64,000 nt of DNA from Burkholderia diffusa (lineage in GTDB: Bacteria; Pseudomonadota; Gammaproteobacteria; Burkholderiales; Burkholderiaceae), in contig NZ_CABVPN010000002.1 in the NCBI RefSeq assembly GCF_902499115.1, forward strand, positions 1-64,000, in the 5' to 3' direction. Under the pieces are notes generated by a model. That model saw only the letters and a list, made by a program, of their open reading frames with translations, did no database searches and was not told the DNA's origin. This document shows positions 1-7,764 of the stretch, piece by piece; the first letter of the stretch is position 1, and each line of letters starts with the position of its first letter. The position numbers and the translations under genes were made by a program.

Positions 1-9
1 CCTCCAATG
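1..9 (-). promoter_or_regulatory. Ribosome binding site of a gene lying beyond the left edge
   Basis: On the minus strand this reads CATTGGAGG, a good Shine-Dalgarno placed 42 nt after the stop of the dehydrogenase at 51-1607. It suggests that another gene of the same minus-strand operon starts just outside the window, probably another phenylacetate-pathway gene. The gene itself cannot be seen. Confidence 0.4.
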
Positions 10-50
10 GAGTGATGTCGTTATCGTGTTCGGGGTAACGGGGCCGGCGG

Positions 51-1607
51 CTACGACCGGAACGTGCGGCCGGCCGCATGCAGCGCGGCGATGCGCGGCG
101 ACACGCGATAGCGGTCCTCGCCGTAGCTCGCCGCGAGATTCGACAGCACGCGATGCACGCGGCCGATGCCGATCGCATCGGCCCACGCGAGCGGGCCGCA
201 CGGGTAGTTCACGCCCTTCTCCATCGCGAGATCGAGATCGGCGGGCGAGCACACGCCCTGGTTCACCGTGTCGGCCGCCTCGTTCGCGAGCATCGCGACG
301 GTGCGCATCGCGACCATGCCCGGCACGTCCGCGACGCCGACGACGCGAAAACCCGCCTGCTGGAACAGGCCGACCGCGTCCGCATAGGCCGCATCGCTGC
401 ACTGGAGCGCGCGCGTCAGCGCGACGAGCCCGGCCTGCGCGTAATCGCGGGCAAGATCGACGAGCACGAGATCGGCCACGCCGGTTTGCGCGGCGCGCGC
501 GGTCGCGGTGCGGCCGTCGGTCAGCGCGATCGACGCGCGGCCGGCCACGGCCAGCAGTTCGTCGGCATGCGCGCCGCTCTGCCGCGCACCCGCGATGCGT
601 GCAGCGAAGCGTGCATGCAGCGCGGCGGCCGGGCCGTCCTGCGCGAACAGCGCGACGTCGGCCGGCGCATCGCGCGGCGCTTCCAGCTCGGGCGCGGGCG
701 GTGTCGCACCGTCGGCATATGAATAGAAGCCGCGCCCCGACTTGCGTCCGAGGAAGCCCGCGTTCACGAGCTCCTGCTGGATCAGCGACGGCGTGTAGCG
801 CGGGTCATTGAAGTACGCGCGAAATACGGACTCGGTCACCGCGAAGTTCACGTCGTGGCCGATCAGGTCCATCAGCTCGAACGGCCCCATCCGGAAGCCG
901 CCGGCTTCGCGCATCACCGCATCGATCGACGCCGGCGTGCCGCCCTGCTCGTTCAGCACGCGCAGCGCCTCCGCGTAATACGGCCGCGCGACGCGGTTCA
1001 CGATGAAGCCCGGCGTCGACTTCGCCAGCACCGGCCGCTTGCCCCACGCGGCGGCGGTGTCGTACAGCGCCTGCGCGACTTCCGGCGCGGTCGCGAGCCC
1101 GCTGACCACCTCGACGAGCGCCATCAGCGGCGCCGGATTGAAGAAATGCAGGCCGGCCACGCGTTGCGGCGCTCGCAGCCCGGCCGCGATCGACGTGATC
1201 GAGATCGACGACGTGTTGGTCGCCAGCACGCAGCGATCGTCGACATGGCGCTCGAGCGTCGCGAATATCTCGCGCTTCACGTCGAGCCGCTCGGCCGCCG
1301 CCTCGACGATCAGCGCCGCGCCGGCGAACTCGGCCAGCGCGCGCACCGCGCGAATGCGGCTGCCGGCCGCCTCCGCTTGCGCCGGCTCGAGACGGCCCTT
1401 CTCCGCGAGCCGCGCGAACTGCGCGCGGATGCCGGCAAGCGCCTTGTCGCACGCGGCTTCGTTCAGGTCGTACAGCAGCACCGCATGGCCGGCCGCCGCG
1501 GCAACCTGCGCGATGCCCGCGCCCATCGCACCCGCGCCGATCACGCCGACGACCGCCGACGGCGCCAGCGCGCCCGAATTCACCGAATGTGCAGAAGAAA
1601 CAGCCAT
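51..1607 (-). CDS. paaH: 3-hydroxyacyl-CoA dehydrogenase, PaaH/PaaC type
   Basis: This is an NAD-dependent 3-hydroxyacyl-CoA dehydrogenase, most like the one that oxidises 3-hydroxyadipyl-CoA in phenylacetate degradation. The N-terminus carries the Rossmann motif GVIGAGAMGAGIAQVAA (about residues 22-38). Further on come the family stretches TNTSSISIT, GLHFFNPAPLM and TPGFIVNRVARPYYAEALR. A second, shorter 3HCDH C-terminal domain follows (about residues 400-500), giving the two-domain length of about 500 aa expected for PaaH rather than about 290 aa for single-domain FadB2-type enzymes. A TetR-type palindrome sits 43 bp upstream. The paa assignment rests on length, sequence feel and that operator; no other paa gene is visible, so a generic fatty-acid role is possible. 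Confidence 0.85.
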   Translation of the reverse strand: MAVSSAHSVNSGALAPSAVVGVIGAGAMGAGIAQVAAAAGHAVLLYDLNEAACDKALAGIRAQFARLAEKGRLEPAQAEAAGSRIRAVRALAEFAGAALIVEAAAERLDVKREIFATLERHVDDRCVLATNTSSISITSIAAGLRAPQRVAGLHFFNPAPLMALVEVVSGLATAPEVAQALYDTAAAWGKRPVLAKSTPGFIVNRVARPYYAEALRVLNEQGGTPASIDAVMREAGGFRMGPFELMDLIGHDVNFAVTESVFRAYFNDPRYTPSLIQQELVNAGFLGRKSGRGFYSYADGATPPAPELEAPRDAPADVALFAQDGPAAALHARFAARIAGARQSGAHADELLAVAGRASIALTDGRTATARAAQTGVADLVLVDLARDYAQAGLVALTRALQCSDAAYADAVGLFQQAGFRVVGVADVPGMVAMRTVAMLANEAADTVNQGVCSPADLDLAMEKGVNYPCGPLAWADAIGIGRVHRVLSNLAASYGEDRYRVSPRIAALHAAGRTFRS

Positions 1608-1649
1608 CGCTTGCGATCCGTCATGAAGTGGAGGTGCGAGCGATTATAA

Positions 1650-1663
1650 ACCGACCGGTCGGT
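1650..1663. promoter_or_regulatory. TetR-family operator, probable PaaR site
   Basis: ACCGACCGGTCGGT is a perfect 14-bp palindrome, 43-56 bp upstream of the paaH-like start. TetR regulators bind symmetric elements of this kind, and PaaR of Burkholderia phenylacetate genes is a TetR protein. No regulator gene is present in this window, so its identity is inferred. Confidence 0.6.
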
Positions 1664-1853
1664 AGATTTATGTCAGGGCGAGCCCGAATTTGTCGTGCAA
1701 GAGACCGTTACGGAAACTGTAAAACTCAAAAAATCGAACGATCGGGGCACTTTTTGCAAATCGAAAGGTCAATGAAAGCGTTCGAATATGAGATAGTGCC
1801 CCCCGAACGCCTGATAAAATTCGACAATTCGCCGGATTTCAGGGGGAAACCGC

Positions 1854-2114
1854 GTGTCACGCCGTTGCCGTCCATCGTCCGCGCCCTTTCGGGGTCGGTT
1901 CAATACCGCCCGGCATGCCTGTCGTCACGTGCGAGTGCCCGCCTCCGGCACTCGGTCGCATCGAACCGTTTCATCCAGCGACGGGCCTCCGCCCGCCCGC
2001 GCCCCTCGCCGCCTTACGGCGGCGAACCCGTGGCAGCGCAGTTCCGTGCTGCCGCGCATCGGCTTCATCATCCTCGTTCGGCGGATCATCCGGCCGGGCT
2101 TCGTCAACCCGTGA
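1854..2114 (+). CDS. Possible leader ORF upstream of chaA (86 aa)
   Basis: This GTG-started ORF follows an AGGGGGA Shine-Dalgarno (1841-1847) at 6-nt spacing. The product is rich in Arg, Pro and Ser and ends in a hydrophobic/basic stretch (PRIGFIILVRRIIRPGFVNP). I recognise no domain. Its TGA lies inside the left arm of the hairpin at 2111-2135, which is why it is listed: a ribosome terminating there would disturb the hairpin next to the chaA start. It could equally be a chance frame in GC-rich DNA. Confidence 0.3.
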   Translation: MSRRCRPSSAPFRGRFNTARHACRHVRVPASGTRSHRTVSSSDGPPPARAPRRLTAANPWQRSSVLPRIGFIILVRRIIRPGFVNP

Positions 2115-2135
2115 CGGCGCGTCGCGCGCCGTCAC
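2111..2135 (+). repeat. Perfect 11-bp hairpin just upstream of the chaA start
   Basis: The arms GTGACGGCGCG and CGCGCCGTCAC flank a TCG loop. There is no T-run after it, so it does not look like an intrinsic terminator. Its position, 18 nt before the ATG and beside the AGGA ribosome binding site, would suit control of translation. Confidence 0.5.
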
Positions 2136-2153
2136 TCGCATAGGAAACCGTCC

Positions 2154-3242
2154 ATGCCGCTCTCGTCCAACCAGCTCCCGCGCTGGACCCTCTGGGCCCC
2201 GCTTGCCGCATGGCTGGTACTCGCGCTGTCGCGCGTCGTGCCGGCCGAAGGCCTCGTCATCGCCGTGTTCGCCGCCGCGCTCGCCGGCGCCGTGTTCGCC
2301 GCCGTCCACCATGCCGAAGTCGTCGCGCACCGCGTCGGCGAGCCGTTCGGCACGCTCGTGCTCGCGGTCGCCGTGACCGTCATCGAAGTCGCGCTGATCG
2401 TGTCGGTGATGCTCGGCGCAGGCCCCGAGAAATCGGGCCTCGCGCGCGACACCGTGTTCGCCGCCGTGATGATCATCTGCAACGGCATCGTCGGCCTCTG
2501 CCTGCTGGTCGGTGCGTGGAAGCACGGCGAACAGGATTTCCAGGGGCGCGGCGCGAGCAAGGCGCTCGCGGTGCTCGCGTCGCTGTCGGTGCTGTCGCTC
2601 GTGATGCCGAACTATCTGAACGCCGCGCCCGGCCCGTTCTTTTCGAAATCGCAGCTGGCGTTCGCCGGCGTGTCGTCGCTCGTGCTGTACGGCGCATTCG
2701 TGTTCGTGCAGACCGTGCGCCACCGCGACTACTTCCTCACCGAGCACGACAGCGCGAACGAATCGGTGCACGCGGCGCCGCCGAGCGGCCGCACCGCGCT
2801 GACCAGCCTCGTGCTGCTGTTCGCGAGCCTCGTCGCGGTCGTGCTGCTCGCCAAGCTGCTGTCGCCGGCCGTCGAGCATGCGGTGATGAAGCTCGGCGCG
2901 CCGGAAGCGGCGGTCGGCATCGTGATCGCCGCGCTCGTGCTGCTGCCCGAAGGGCTCGCGGCCGTCACCGCCGCACGCGCGAATCGCCTGCAGACCAGCA
3001 TGAACCTCGCGCTCGGCTCGGCACTCGCGAGCATCGGGCTGACGATTCCGACCGTCGCGGCCGTGTTCATCTGGGTCGGCCAGCCGCTCACGCTCGGCAT
3101 CGGCGCGATGGAAACCGTGCTGCTGTCCCTGACGCTGCTGGTCAGCACGCTGACGCTCAGCCAGGGACGCACGACGGTGCTGCACGGTGTCGTGCATTTG
3201 TCGCTGTTCGCGGCCTACCTGTTCCTGTCGATCACGCACTGA
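2154..3242 (+). CDS. chaA: Ca2+(Na+)/H+ antiporter, ChaA type
   Basis: This inner-membrane antiporter of the CaCA superfamily exports Ca2+ (and often Na+ or K+) in exchange for protons. It has 362 aa, the usual ChaA length, and about 11 hydrophobic segments. The two inverted family repeats are visible: TVIEVALIVSVML near residue 80, and LVLLPEGLAAVTAARANRLQ followed by SMNLALGSALASIGLTIP near residues 260-300. The acidic residues in these repeats form the ion site. The start is supported by AGGA 7 nt upstream. It stands alone, with a long leader and a strong hairpin after the stop, so it is probably monocistronic. Confidence 0.92.
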   Translation: MPLSSNQLPRWTLWAPLAAWLVLALSRVVPAEGLVIAVFAAALAGAVFAAVHHAEVVAHRVGEPFGTLVLAVAVTVIEVALIVSVMLGAGPEKSGLARDTVFAAVMIICNGIVGLCLLVGAWKHGEQDFQGRGASKALAVLASLSVLSLVMPNYLNAAPGPFFSKSQLAFAGVSSLVLYGAFVFVQTVRHRDYFLTEHDSANESVHAAPPSGRTALTSLVLLFASLVAVVLLAKLLSPAVEHAVMKLGAPEAAVGIVIAALVLLPEGLAAVTAARANRLQTSMNLALGSALASIGLTIPTVAAVFIWVGQPLTLGIGAMETVLLSLTLLVSTLTLSQGRTTVLHGVVHLSLFAAYLFLSITH

Positions 3243-3250
3243 TGCAAAGC

Positions 3251-3291
3251 GGCGCGCGGCACGGCGAAAACGATCCGCCGTGCCGCGCGCC
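3251..3291. terminator. Large hairpin between convergent chaA and the SBP-LysM gene
   Basis: A perfect 16-bp stem (GGCGCGCGGCACGGCG with its complement at 3276-3291) closes a 9-nt loop. It begins 8 nt after the chaA stop and lies 44 nt beyond the stop of the opposing gene. No clear T-run follows on either strand. A bidirectional transcription stop or mRNA 3'-end stabiliser is the likely role. Confidence 0.55.
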
Positions 3292-3335
3292 GTGGTTCAC
3301 CTTCCCCTCCCAACCTTCTTCGCTCCACGCCGCGC

Positions 3336-4469
3336 CTACCGGACCGGAATCACGAGATGCTGGCCAGCCAGGATCAGGTTCGGGTTCGCGAGGTTGTTGC
3401 GGCGCTGGATCTCGCGATAGCGCTGGCCGCTGCCGAGCTTGCTCGCCGCGATCATGTTCAGCGTGTCGCCCGCCTTCACCACGTACGTCTTTTCGCCCGA
3501 CGCGGCTGCGGTCGTCATCGTCTGGTCGCTGACGAAGTACTTGCGCAGCAGGTCCAGATACTGCGGCGACTGCTTGAGCTTCGCGATCGCGGCGTTCAGG
3601 TAGATCAGCAGGTCCTGGTCGTCGGCACGCACGCCGATCTTGTACGCGATGTTCGAGCCGTCGAGCTTGGTCACCGCGAACTTCAGGTCGGTGCCCTTGA
3701 TCGAGCTGACCGCGAACGGATAGTCGTAGATGAACGCGTCGACCGCATGGCCGTCGAGGCTCTTCGCGATGAACGCCGGGTCGGAATCGTCGACCTCGAC
3801 GAACCGGACGTTCGGATACTGGCGCGTGACGAATGCACGCACGTCCGGGTCGCCCTTCAGGATGCCGACCGTCTTGCCGGCCAGATCGTCGGCCGAGCGG
3901 ATCGCGGAGCCTTGCCGCACGATCAGCGAATAGCCGAAATCATCGACGTACGGCACCGAGTAGACGACGCCCGCCGGCGTGTTGTCCGGGAACGTCAGCC
4001 CGTCCATCGCGACGTCGACGACATGGTTGCCCTTCGCATCGGTGTCGAGCAGCTGCTTCGGCACGCCCGGATACGTGTCGACTTCGTGACGCGTATCGAC
4101 GACGACCGGCTTGCCGCCATGCGAGAACGACGGATCCGAGAACAGCAGCCGCGCGAATTCGACGTTGAAGCCGTGCGGCGCGCCCTTGTCCTCGCCGAAG
4201 AACGGCTCGCTCGGGTTCTGCACCGAGACGCGCACGACGCCGTTTTCGGCGATCGATTTCAGCGTGCTCGTCTGCGGCGTGAAGCCGGCCGGCAGCACGT
4301 TGGTGGACGTCGACGTCTGCGCGGGCTGGCCCGCGTCGCCTGCCTGCGCGGACGTCGCGCCCGGCGCGGCATCGTGCGCGGGAATCAGTGTCGACAGGCC
4401 GCCCTGGTGGACGATCCATACGCCGACGAGCACCACCAGAAACACGACTGCACCGAGAAGTTTTTTCAT
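3336..4469 (-). CDS. Solute-binding protein (SBP_bac_3) fused to a C-terminal LysM domain
   Basis: The protein has an N-terminal membrane anchor or uncleaved signal (residues 4-20). A low-complexity linker follows, then a family-3 amino-acid-type periplasmic binding domain (about 67-325). This domain has the usual NGVVRVSVQ start, the hinge motif DDLAGKTVGILKGD and DAFIYDYPFA. A LysM repeat closes the protein (about 329-376; TYVVKAGDTLNMIAASKLG...ILAGQHLVIPVR). LysM binds peptidoglycan glycans, so the protein is probably a periplasmic sensor or ligand binder held at the cell wall. No ABC permease or ATPase is nearby. It lies 20 bp after the membrane/coiled-coil gene and is probably co-transcribed with it. 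The ligand is unknown. Confidence 0.82.
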   Translation of the reverse strand: MKKLLGAVVFLVVLVGVWIVHQGGLSTLIPAHDAAPGATSAQAGDAGQPAQTSTSTNVLPAGFTPQTSTLKSIAENGVVRVSVQNPSEPFFGEDKGAPHGFNVEFARLLFSDPSFSHGGKPVVVDTRHEVDTYPGVPKQLLDTDAKGNHVVDVAMDGLTFPDNTPAGVVYSVPYVDDFGYSLIVRQGSAIRSADDLAGKTVGILKGDPDVRAFVTRQYPNVRFVEVDDSDPAFIAKSLDGHAVDAFIYDYPFAVSSIKGTDLKFAVTKLDGSNIAYKIGVRADDQDLLIYLNAAIAKLKQSPQYLDLLRKYFVSDQTMTTAAASGEKTYVVKAGDTLNMIAASKLGSGQRYREIQRRNNLANPNLILAGQHLVIPVR

Positions 4470-4489
4470 GGTTGCGTGCCTGCGGGAAG

Positions 4490-5260
4490 TTATTGTTGTT
4501 TCGACGGCAATGCAGCGGCCTGTGCCGCGTCGGGGCCGGGCACGGGCGTGCCGTTCATCACCGCCTGCTGTTGCGCCTGCTTGACCTCGGGATTGTCCAG
4601 CAGCGACGTCTCCATTTCGGAAAATGCCTTGTTCACCGAGCGCATCACCGAATCAACGGCCACGTCGGTCTTGATCTGCTCGAACGTATCGGCCGTCTGC
4701 CGGCCCGCGAGCTTGTTCATGTGCTGGGCCGCCTGCGACATGTCCCACATCGCCTTCGCGCGGTCGATCGCGGAGGCGAAATTCTTCAGTTCCGCCTGCA
4801 CCTGCTTGTAGCGGCTTTCGCGAAACGCAAGCAGTTGCTTCATCGTGTCGAGCTGCGCGCGAAAGCGTGGTGCGTCTTCCGGATACTGCTTCTCGAACAG
4901 CTCGGTCTTGTTTTCGAAGTTCTTCACTTCGGTGCGGAAAGCGGTGATGCTGTCCGCGAATTTCTGCGCCGCCTGGCGCTTTTCCGCGAGCTGGTTGATG
5001 AGCGTCTCGATCGGATTCGACTGCGCTTCCTCGACGATCATCTTCACCTTCTGGTTCGCGAACTTCATCGCGACGACCGGCGCGAGATAGATCGCCCCGA
5101 GGCCGATCACGGCCGCCGTGATCAGCGCGACCATCCCCTTCAGGACGAACAGCGCGGCCGGTGCCGCGATCGCGACGCCGGCGATGATGATCGCCCATTT
5201 GATCAGCTTTGCCTTGCCACTCCCCGAACTGCCGTTTGCTTCATTCGAAAGCTGCGACAT
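4490..5260 (-). CDS. Membrane-anchored coiled-coil protein, function unknown
   Basis: The 256-aa product has a short Ser/Gly-rich N-terminus and two adjacent hydrophobic segments (about residues 19-39 and 43-65). A long charged alpha-helical region (about 70-190) follows, with heptad-like spacing (LINQLAEKRQAAQKFADSI and onward), and then a Gln/Ala-rich tail. The start MSQLSNEANG is chosen because AAGGAG lies 8 nt upstream; the frame could open 19 codons earlier without such a site. The general plan recalls PspA/TelA-like stress proteins, but I recognise no defining motif. It precedes the SBP-LysM gene in what looks like an operon, hinting at a shared envelope role. Confidence 0.7.
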   Translation of the reverse strand: MSQLSNEANGSSGSGKAKLIKWAIIIAGVAIAAPAALFVLKGMVALITAAVIGLGAIYLAPVVAMKFANQKVKMIVEEAQSNPIETLINQLAEKRQAAQKFADSITAFRTEVKNFENKTELFEKQYPEDAPRFRAQLDTMKQLLAFRESRYKQVQAELKNFASAIDRAKAMWDMSQAAQHMNKLAGRQTADTFEQIKTDVAVDSVMRSVNKAFSEMETSLLDNPEVKQAQQQAVMNGTPVPGPDAAQAAALPSKQQ

Positions 5261-5890
5261 GAGTTTTTCTCCTTGAACCTCGAACTGAACTGCGTGCGTA
5301 AGCTGCGTCATGCTCAATCGAAATGCTTCGGACTCCGGTGCCGCCGCGCGCGCGGGAGCGTTGACGGCACGATGCGTGGACGCGTGGCGGCGGCGTCACG
5401 ACACGCCGGTGTAAGCGTCATGCGCGATACGGTATTCGGGCGCGACGGGCTGGCGCGCGACGCGCCGGCGCCGATCGGCACGGCTCATCGTCGCGGCCAG
5501 CGCGCGGACGGGAAAGTGTACCGATGCACGGTACGAAACGGGATGACGGATACGTGACGCGACGGGCGTCGGGAAAATCGCGGCGGGCCGGCGGCTGCGG
5601 CGCCGGGATTCCGGTACGAGTGCGTGAAGGCTCATCGTTGTTCTTGTGCGCGTCGCTGATGCGGGAACACGCGGCCAGCGCGCCCCGCTCCAAATGCACG
5701 CACGTATCCTGCGCCGACCGGCATGCAGCGTCAAGCGGTCGGCACGGCGGCGCGTTGCCTTTTCGCGATCGAAAGCGTGCGCGGCGCGCCAGCTTTCCGA
5801 ACAGTAAGGATGTTGCCGACGCCGCGACGCATCGCGCCCGGTCGGGATTGATTTCCATCGAAGCGCGGCCCGCGTCCGGCCGACAGGATC
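5261..5890. other. Intergenic region, no supported gene
   Basis: These 630 bp lie between two minus-strand genes. The open frames here are Arg-rich and look like artefacts of GC-rich DNA. One feature stands out: GTACCG-ATGCA-CGGTAC at 5518-5534, a perfect 6-bp inverted repeat with a 5-bp spacer, 258 bp upstream of the coiled-coil gene. Confidence 0.5.
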
Positions 5891-6745
5891 TTACGTCGCG
5901 GCGCCGATCGAGGTGTCCGCATCGAACCCGTACAGCACCGCGGGATTGTCGACGAGTATCGCGCGGCCGACCGCCTCGTCCGCCGCGCAGGCGTGCAACC
6001 AGCCGAGCAGGTGCGCATCGTCGGGTACCGGCGACGCGTTCGGATGCGGCCAGTTGCTGCCCCACACGCAGCGCGCCGAATGTTCGCGCGCGAGCACGGT
6101 GGCAAGGCGTGCGACGTCGTCGTAACCGGGCGAACCGGATCGCGAAGTCTCGTAAGGCGCGGACAGCTTCACCCAAACGTGGCCGCGATCCAGCAGGCGC
6201 CGCAATGCGACGAACGCCGGCGCACCCGGAGCCACCGGCGTCAGGAACTTGCCCGTGTGATCGATGACGACACGCGCCGGCAAGGACGTCAGCATCGCCT
6301 CGACGTCGGGCAGCGTCCGGCCATCGAGCTGCAGGTCGATGTGCCAGCCGAGCGGCGCGATTCGCATGGCCATCCGCTCGAGTTCGTCCCATCGCGCGAC
6401 GCCGCCCGACAGCGTCATGAACCGCACGCCGCGGATGCCTCCCGCGTGCAGCCGCTCGAGCTCGGCGTCCGGCACGTCGACCGGCAACGTCGCGACGCCA
6501 CGCGCCTGCGGGCCGAGCGCGGCCAGCGCATCGAGCGTGCAGCGGTTGTCGAACCCATAACCGGTCGGCTGCACGACGACCACGCGCGCGAGGCCAAGCG
6601 CCCGTTGCACGCGGCGATACGCGTCCACCGGCGCATGCGGCGGGCGGAACGTCGCCGTCGGCGCGAGCGGATACGCATCGTCGTAAATGTGAATATGGCA
6701 ATCGCATGCGGGCGACGGCCGTGTACCGGCCAGGTCGTGCGTCAT
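5891..6745 (-). CDS. Amidohydrolase, 2-pyrone-4,6-dicarboxylate lactonase (LigI)-like
   Basis: A 284-aa member of the amidohydrolase-2 / LigI group. It opens with the metal-site motif CDCHIHIYDDAYP (near residue 14) and continues with VVVQPTGYGFDNRCTLDAL, GIRGVRFMTLSGG, HIDLQLDGR and VIDHTGKF. It ends with CVWGSNWPHPN, where the late Asp of other amidohydrolases is represented by the GSNWPH segment. Such enzymes hydrolyse lactones of cyclic or aromatic-derived acids. Its ATG overlaps the stop of the upstream 2-hydroxyacid dehydrogenase (ATGA), so it is the last gene of the TRAP operon. The substrate is probably the lactone or dicarboxylate taken up by the TRAP carrier; this is inference. Confidence 0.82.
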   Translation of the reverse strand: MTHDLAGTRPSPACDCHIHIYDDAYPLAPTATFRPPHAPVDAYRRVQRALGLARVVVVQPTGYGFDNRCTLDALAALGPQARGVATLPVDVPDAELERLHAGGIRGVRFMTLSGGVARWDELERMAMRIAPLGWHIDLQLDGRTLPDVEAMLTSLPARVVIDHTGKFLTPVAPGAPAFVALRRLLDRGHVWVKLSAPYETSRSGSPGYDDVARLATVLAREHSARCVWGSNWPHPNASPVPDDAHLLGWLHACAADEAVGRAILVDNPAVLYGFDADTSIGAAT

Positions 6746-7764
6746 CGCGCGCCCGGCGCGGCGGATGCGTCGACCGACCGCCAGCGTGCGAGCCGCGTCG
6801 CGTGCGCGGCGTTGACCGCGCCGTTCGGCACGCGTGCGTCAAGCAGCGCGGCGAGTTGTTCGACCGTCTCGAGTGCCTGGTGCTCGACCGCCGGCCGCGT
6901 CAGCCCGCCGATATGCGGCGTGGCGATCACGCGCGGATGCGCGGCGAGTTCGGGCGTGGGCATCTGGTCCGTCGCGCGGCCGACATCGAGCGCGCAACCG
7001 GCCAGCCTGCCGCCGTCGAGCGCGTCGGCCAGCGCCTGCTCGTCGACGAGCTCGCCGCGCGACGCATTGATGAAGCACGCACCCGGCTTCATCGCGGCGA
7101 ACGCGCCCGCGTCGAACAGGTTCGCGGTGGCGGGCGTCGCCGGCGCGAGGCACACGACGTAGTCCGCATCGCGCAGCAAGGTCGCGCGGTCGACCTGTTC
7201 GATCGACGGCGTGTCGACCCGCACGTACGGATCGCACACGAGCACGCGCATCCCGAACGCCGTCGCGATCGGCGCGAGATGGCGCGCGATCTGTCCATAG
7301 CCGACCACGCCCAGCGTGCTGCCGCGCAATTCGCGGCCCATCCGCGGCAGCGGCGGCGTGCCGCGGAGGTACGTAGCGGCATAGGCGCCGATCCCGCGCG
7401 CGAGGTCGATCATCGCGCCGATCACCCACTCGGCGACGGCCGGCCCGAAACCGGGGCTCGCCTGCGTGACCAGCACGCCGAATTCGCTCGCCGCGTCGAC
7501 GTCGACGGTACGAATGTCGACCGCGCAGCGCAGGAACGCGGCAAGCGCGGGCAGCCTCGCGAACAGCGCGCGCGGCGCCGGCGTCTGCCGGTACGCGATC
7601 ATCGCATCGCATCCTTGGGCGGCGGCGATCAGCTCGTCCGTGCCGAGCTCACGGTCGAGCGGATTGCACGTGACGTCCGCGATCGCCTGCAGCGCGCGCA
7701 GCGCCTTCGCACCGAAGTAGTAATCGAGCATCCCGGACGGATGGGTCACGTAGACGCGCGTCAT
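6742..7764 (-). CDS. D-isomer 2-hydroxyacid dehydrogenase (SerA/GyaR-like)
   Basis: This NAD(P)-dependent D-2-hydroxyacid dehydrogenase has 340 aa. The NAD-binding motif LGVVGYGQIARHLA lies at about residues 150-163. The catalytic Arg/Glu region follows in ACFINASRGELVDEQAL, and the catalytic His in ATPHIGGLTRPA near residue 295. The start MTRVYVTHPSG overlaps the LacI gene's stop by 4 nt (ATGA), and its own stop overlaps the amidohydrolase start in the same way, so translation is probably coupled. It likely oxidises or reduces an intermediate of the compound imported by the TRAP system. The substrate cannot be read from sequence. Confidence 0.87.
   Translation of the reverse strand: MTRVYVTHPSGMLDYYFGAKALRALQAIADVTCNPLDRELGTDELIAAAQGCDAMIAYRQTPAPRALFARLPALAAFLRCAVDIRTVDVDAASEFGVLVTQASPGFGPAVAEWVIGAMIDLARGIGAYAATYLRGTPPLPRMGRELRGSTLGVVGYGQIARHLAPIATAFGMRVLVCDPYVRVDTPSIEQVDRATLLRDADYVVCLAPATPATANLFDAGAFAAMKPGACFINASRGELVDEQALADALDGGRLAGCALDVGRATDQMPTPELAAHPRVIATPHIGGLTRPAVEHQALETVEQLAALLDARVPNGAVNAAHATRLARWRSVDASAAPGAR

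Larger units (their letters stand above)
1608..2153 (+). promoter_or_regulatory. Intergenic region holding the long structured leader of chaA
   Basis: These 546 bp separate two divergent genes. The left part holds the TetR-type palindrome and AT-richer DNA with a possible -10 (TAAAAT at 1815-1820). The right part has a short ORF (1854-2114) with a good Shine-Dalgarno. It also has two perfect hairpins: TCGCCGCC/GGCGGCGA at 2006-2025 with a TTAC loop, and GTGACGGCGCG/CGCGCCGTCAC at 2111-2135 with a 3-nt loop. The second ends 18 nt before the chaA ATG and overlaps the short ORF's stop codon. I could not match it to a known riboswitch class. Confidence 0.45.

Noticed and set aside
1608..2153. A yybP-ykoY Mn2+ riboswitch before chaA
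   Set aside because: The long structured leader prompted the check, but I could not find the conserved internal-loop sequences of that class with confidence.
5518..5534. Inverted repeat GTACCG-ATGCA-CGGTAC as an operator
   Set aside because: Perfect but short and 258 bp from the nearest start; not distinguishable from chance without conservation.
5318..5890. Several Arg-rich open frames on both strands between the coiled-coil gene and the amidohydrolase
   Set aside because: No Shine-Dalgarno, no domain and the composition expected from reading GC-rich DNA in the wrong frame.
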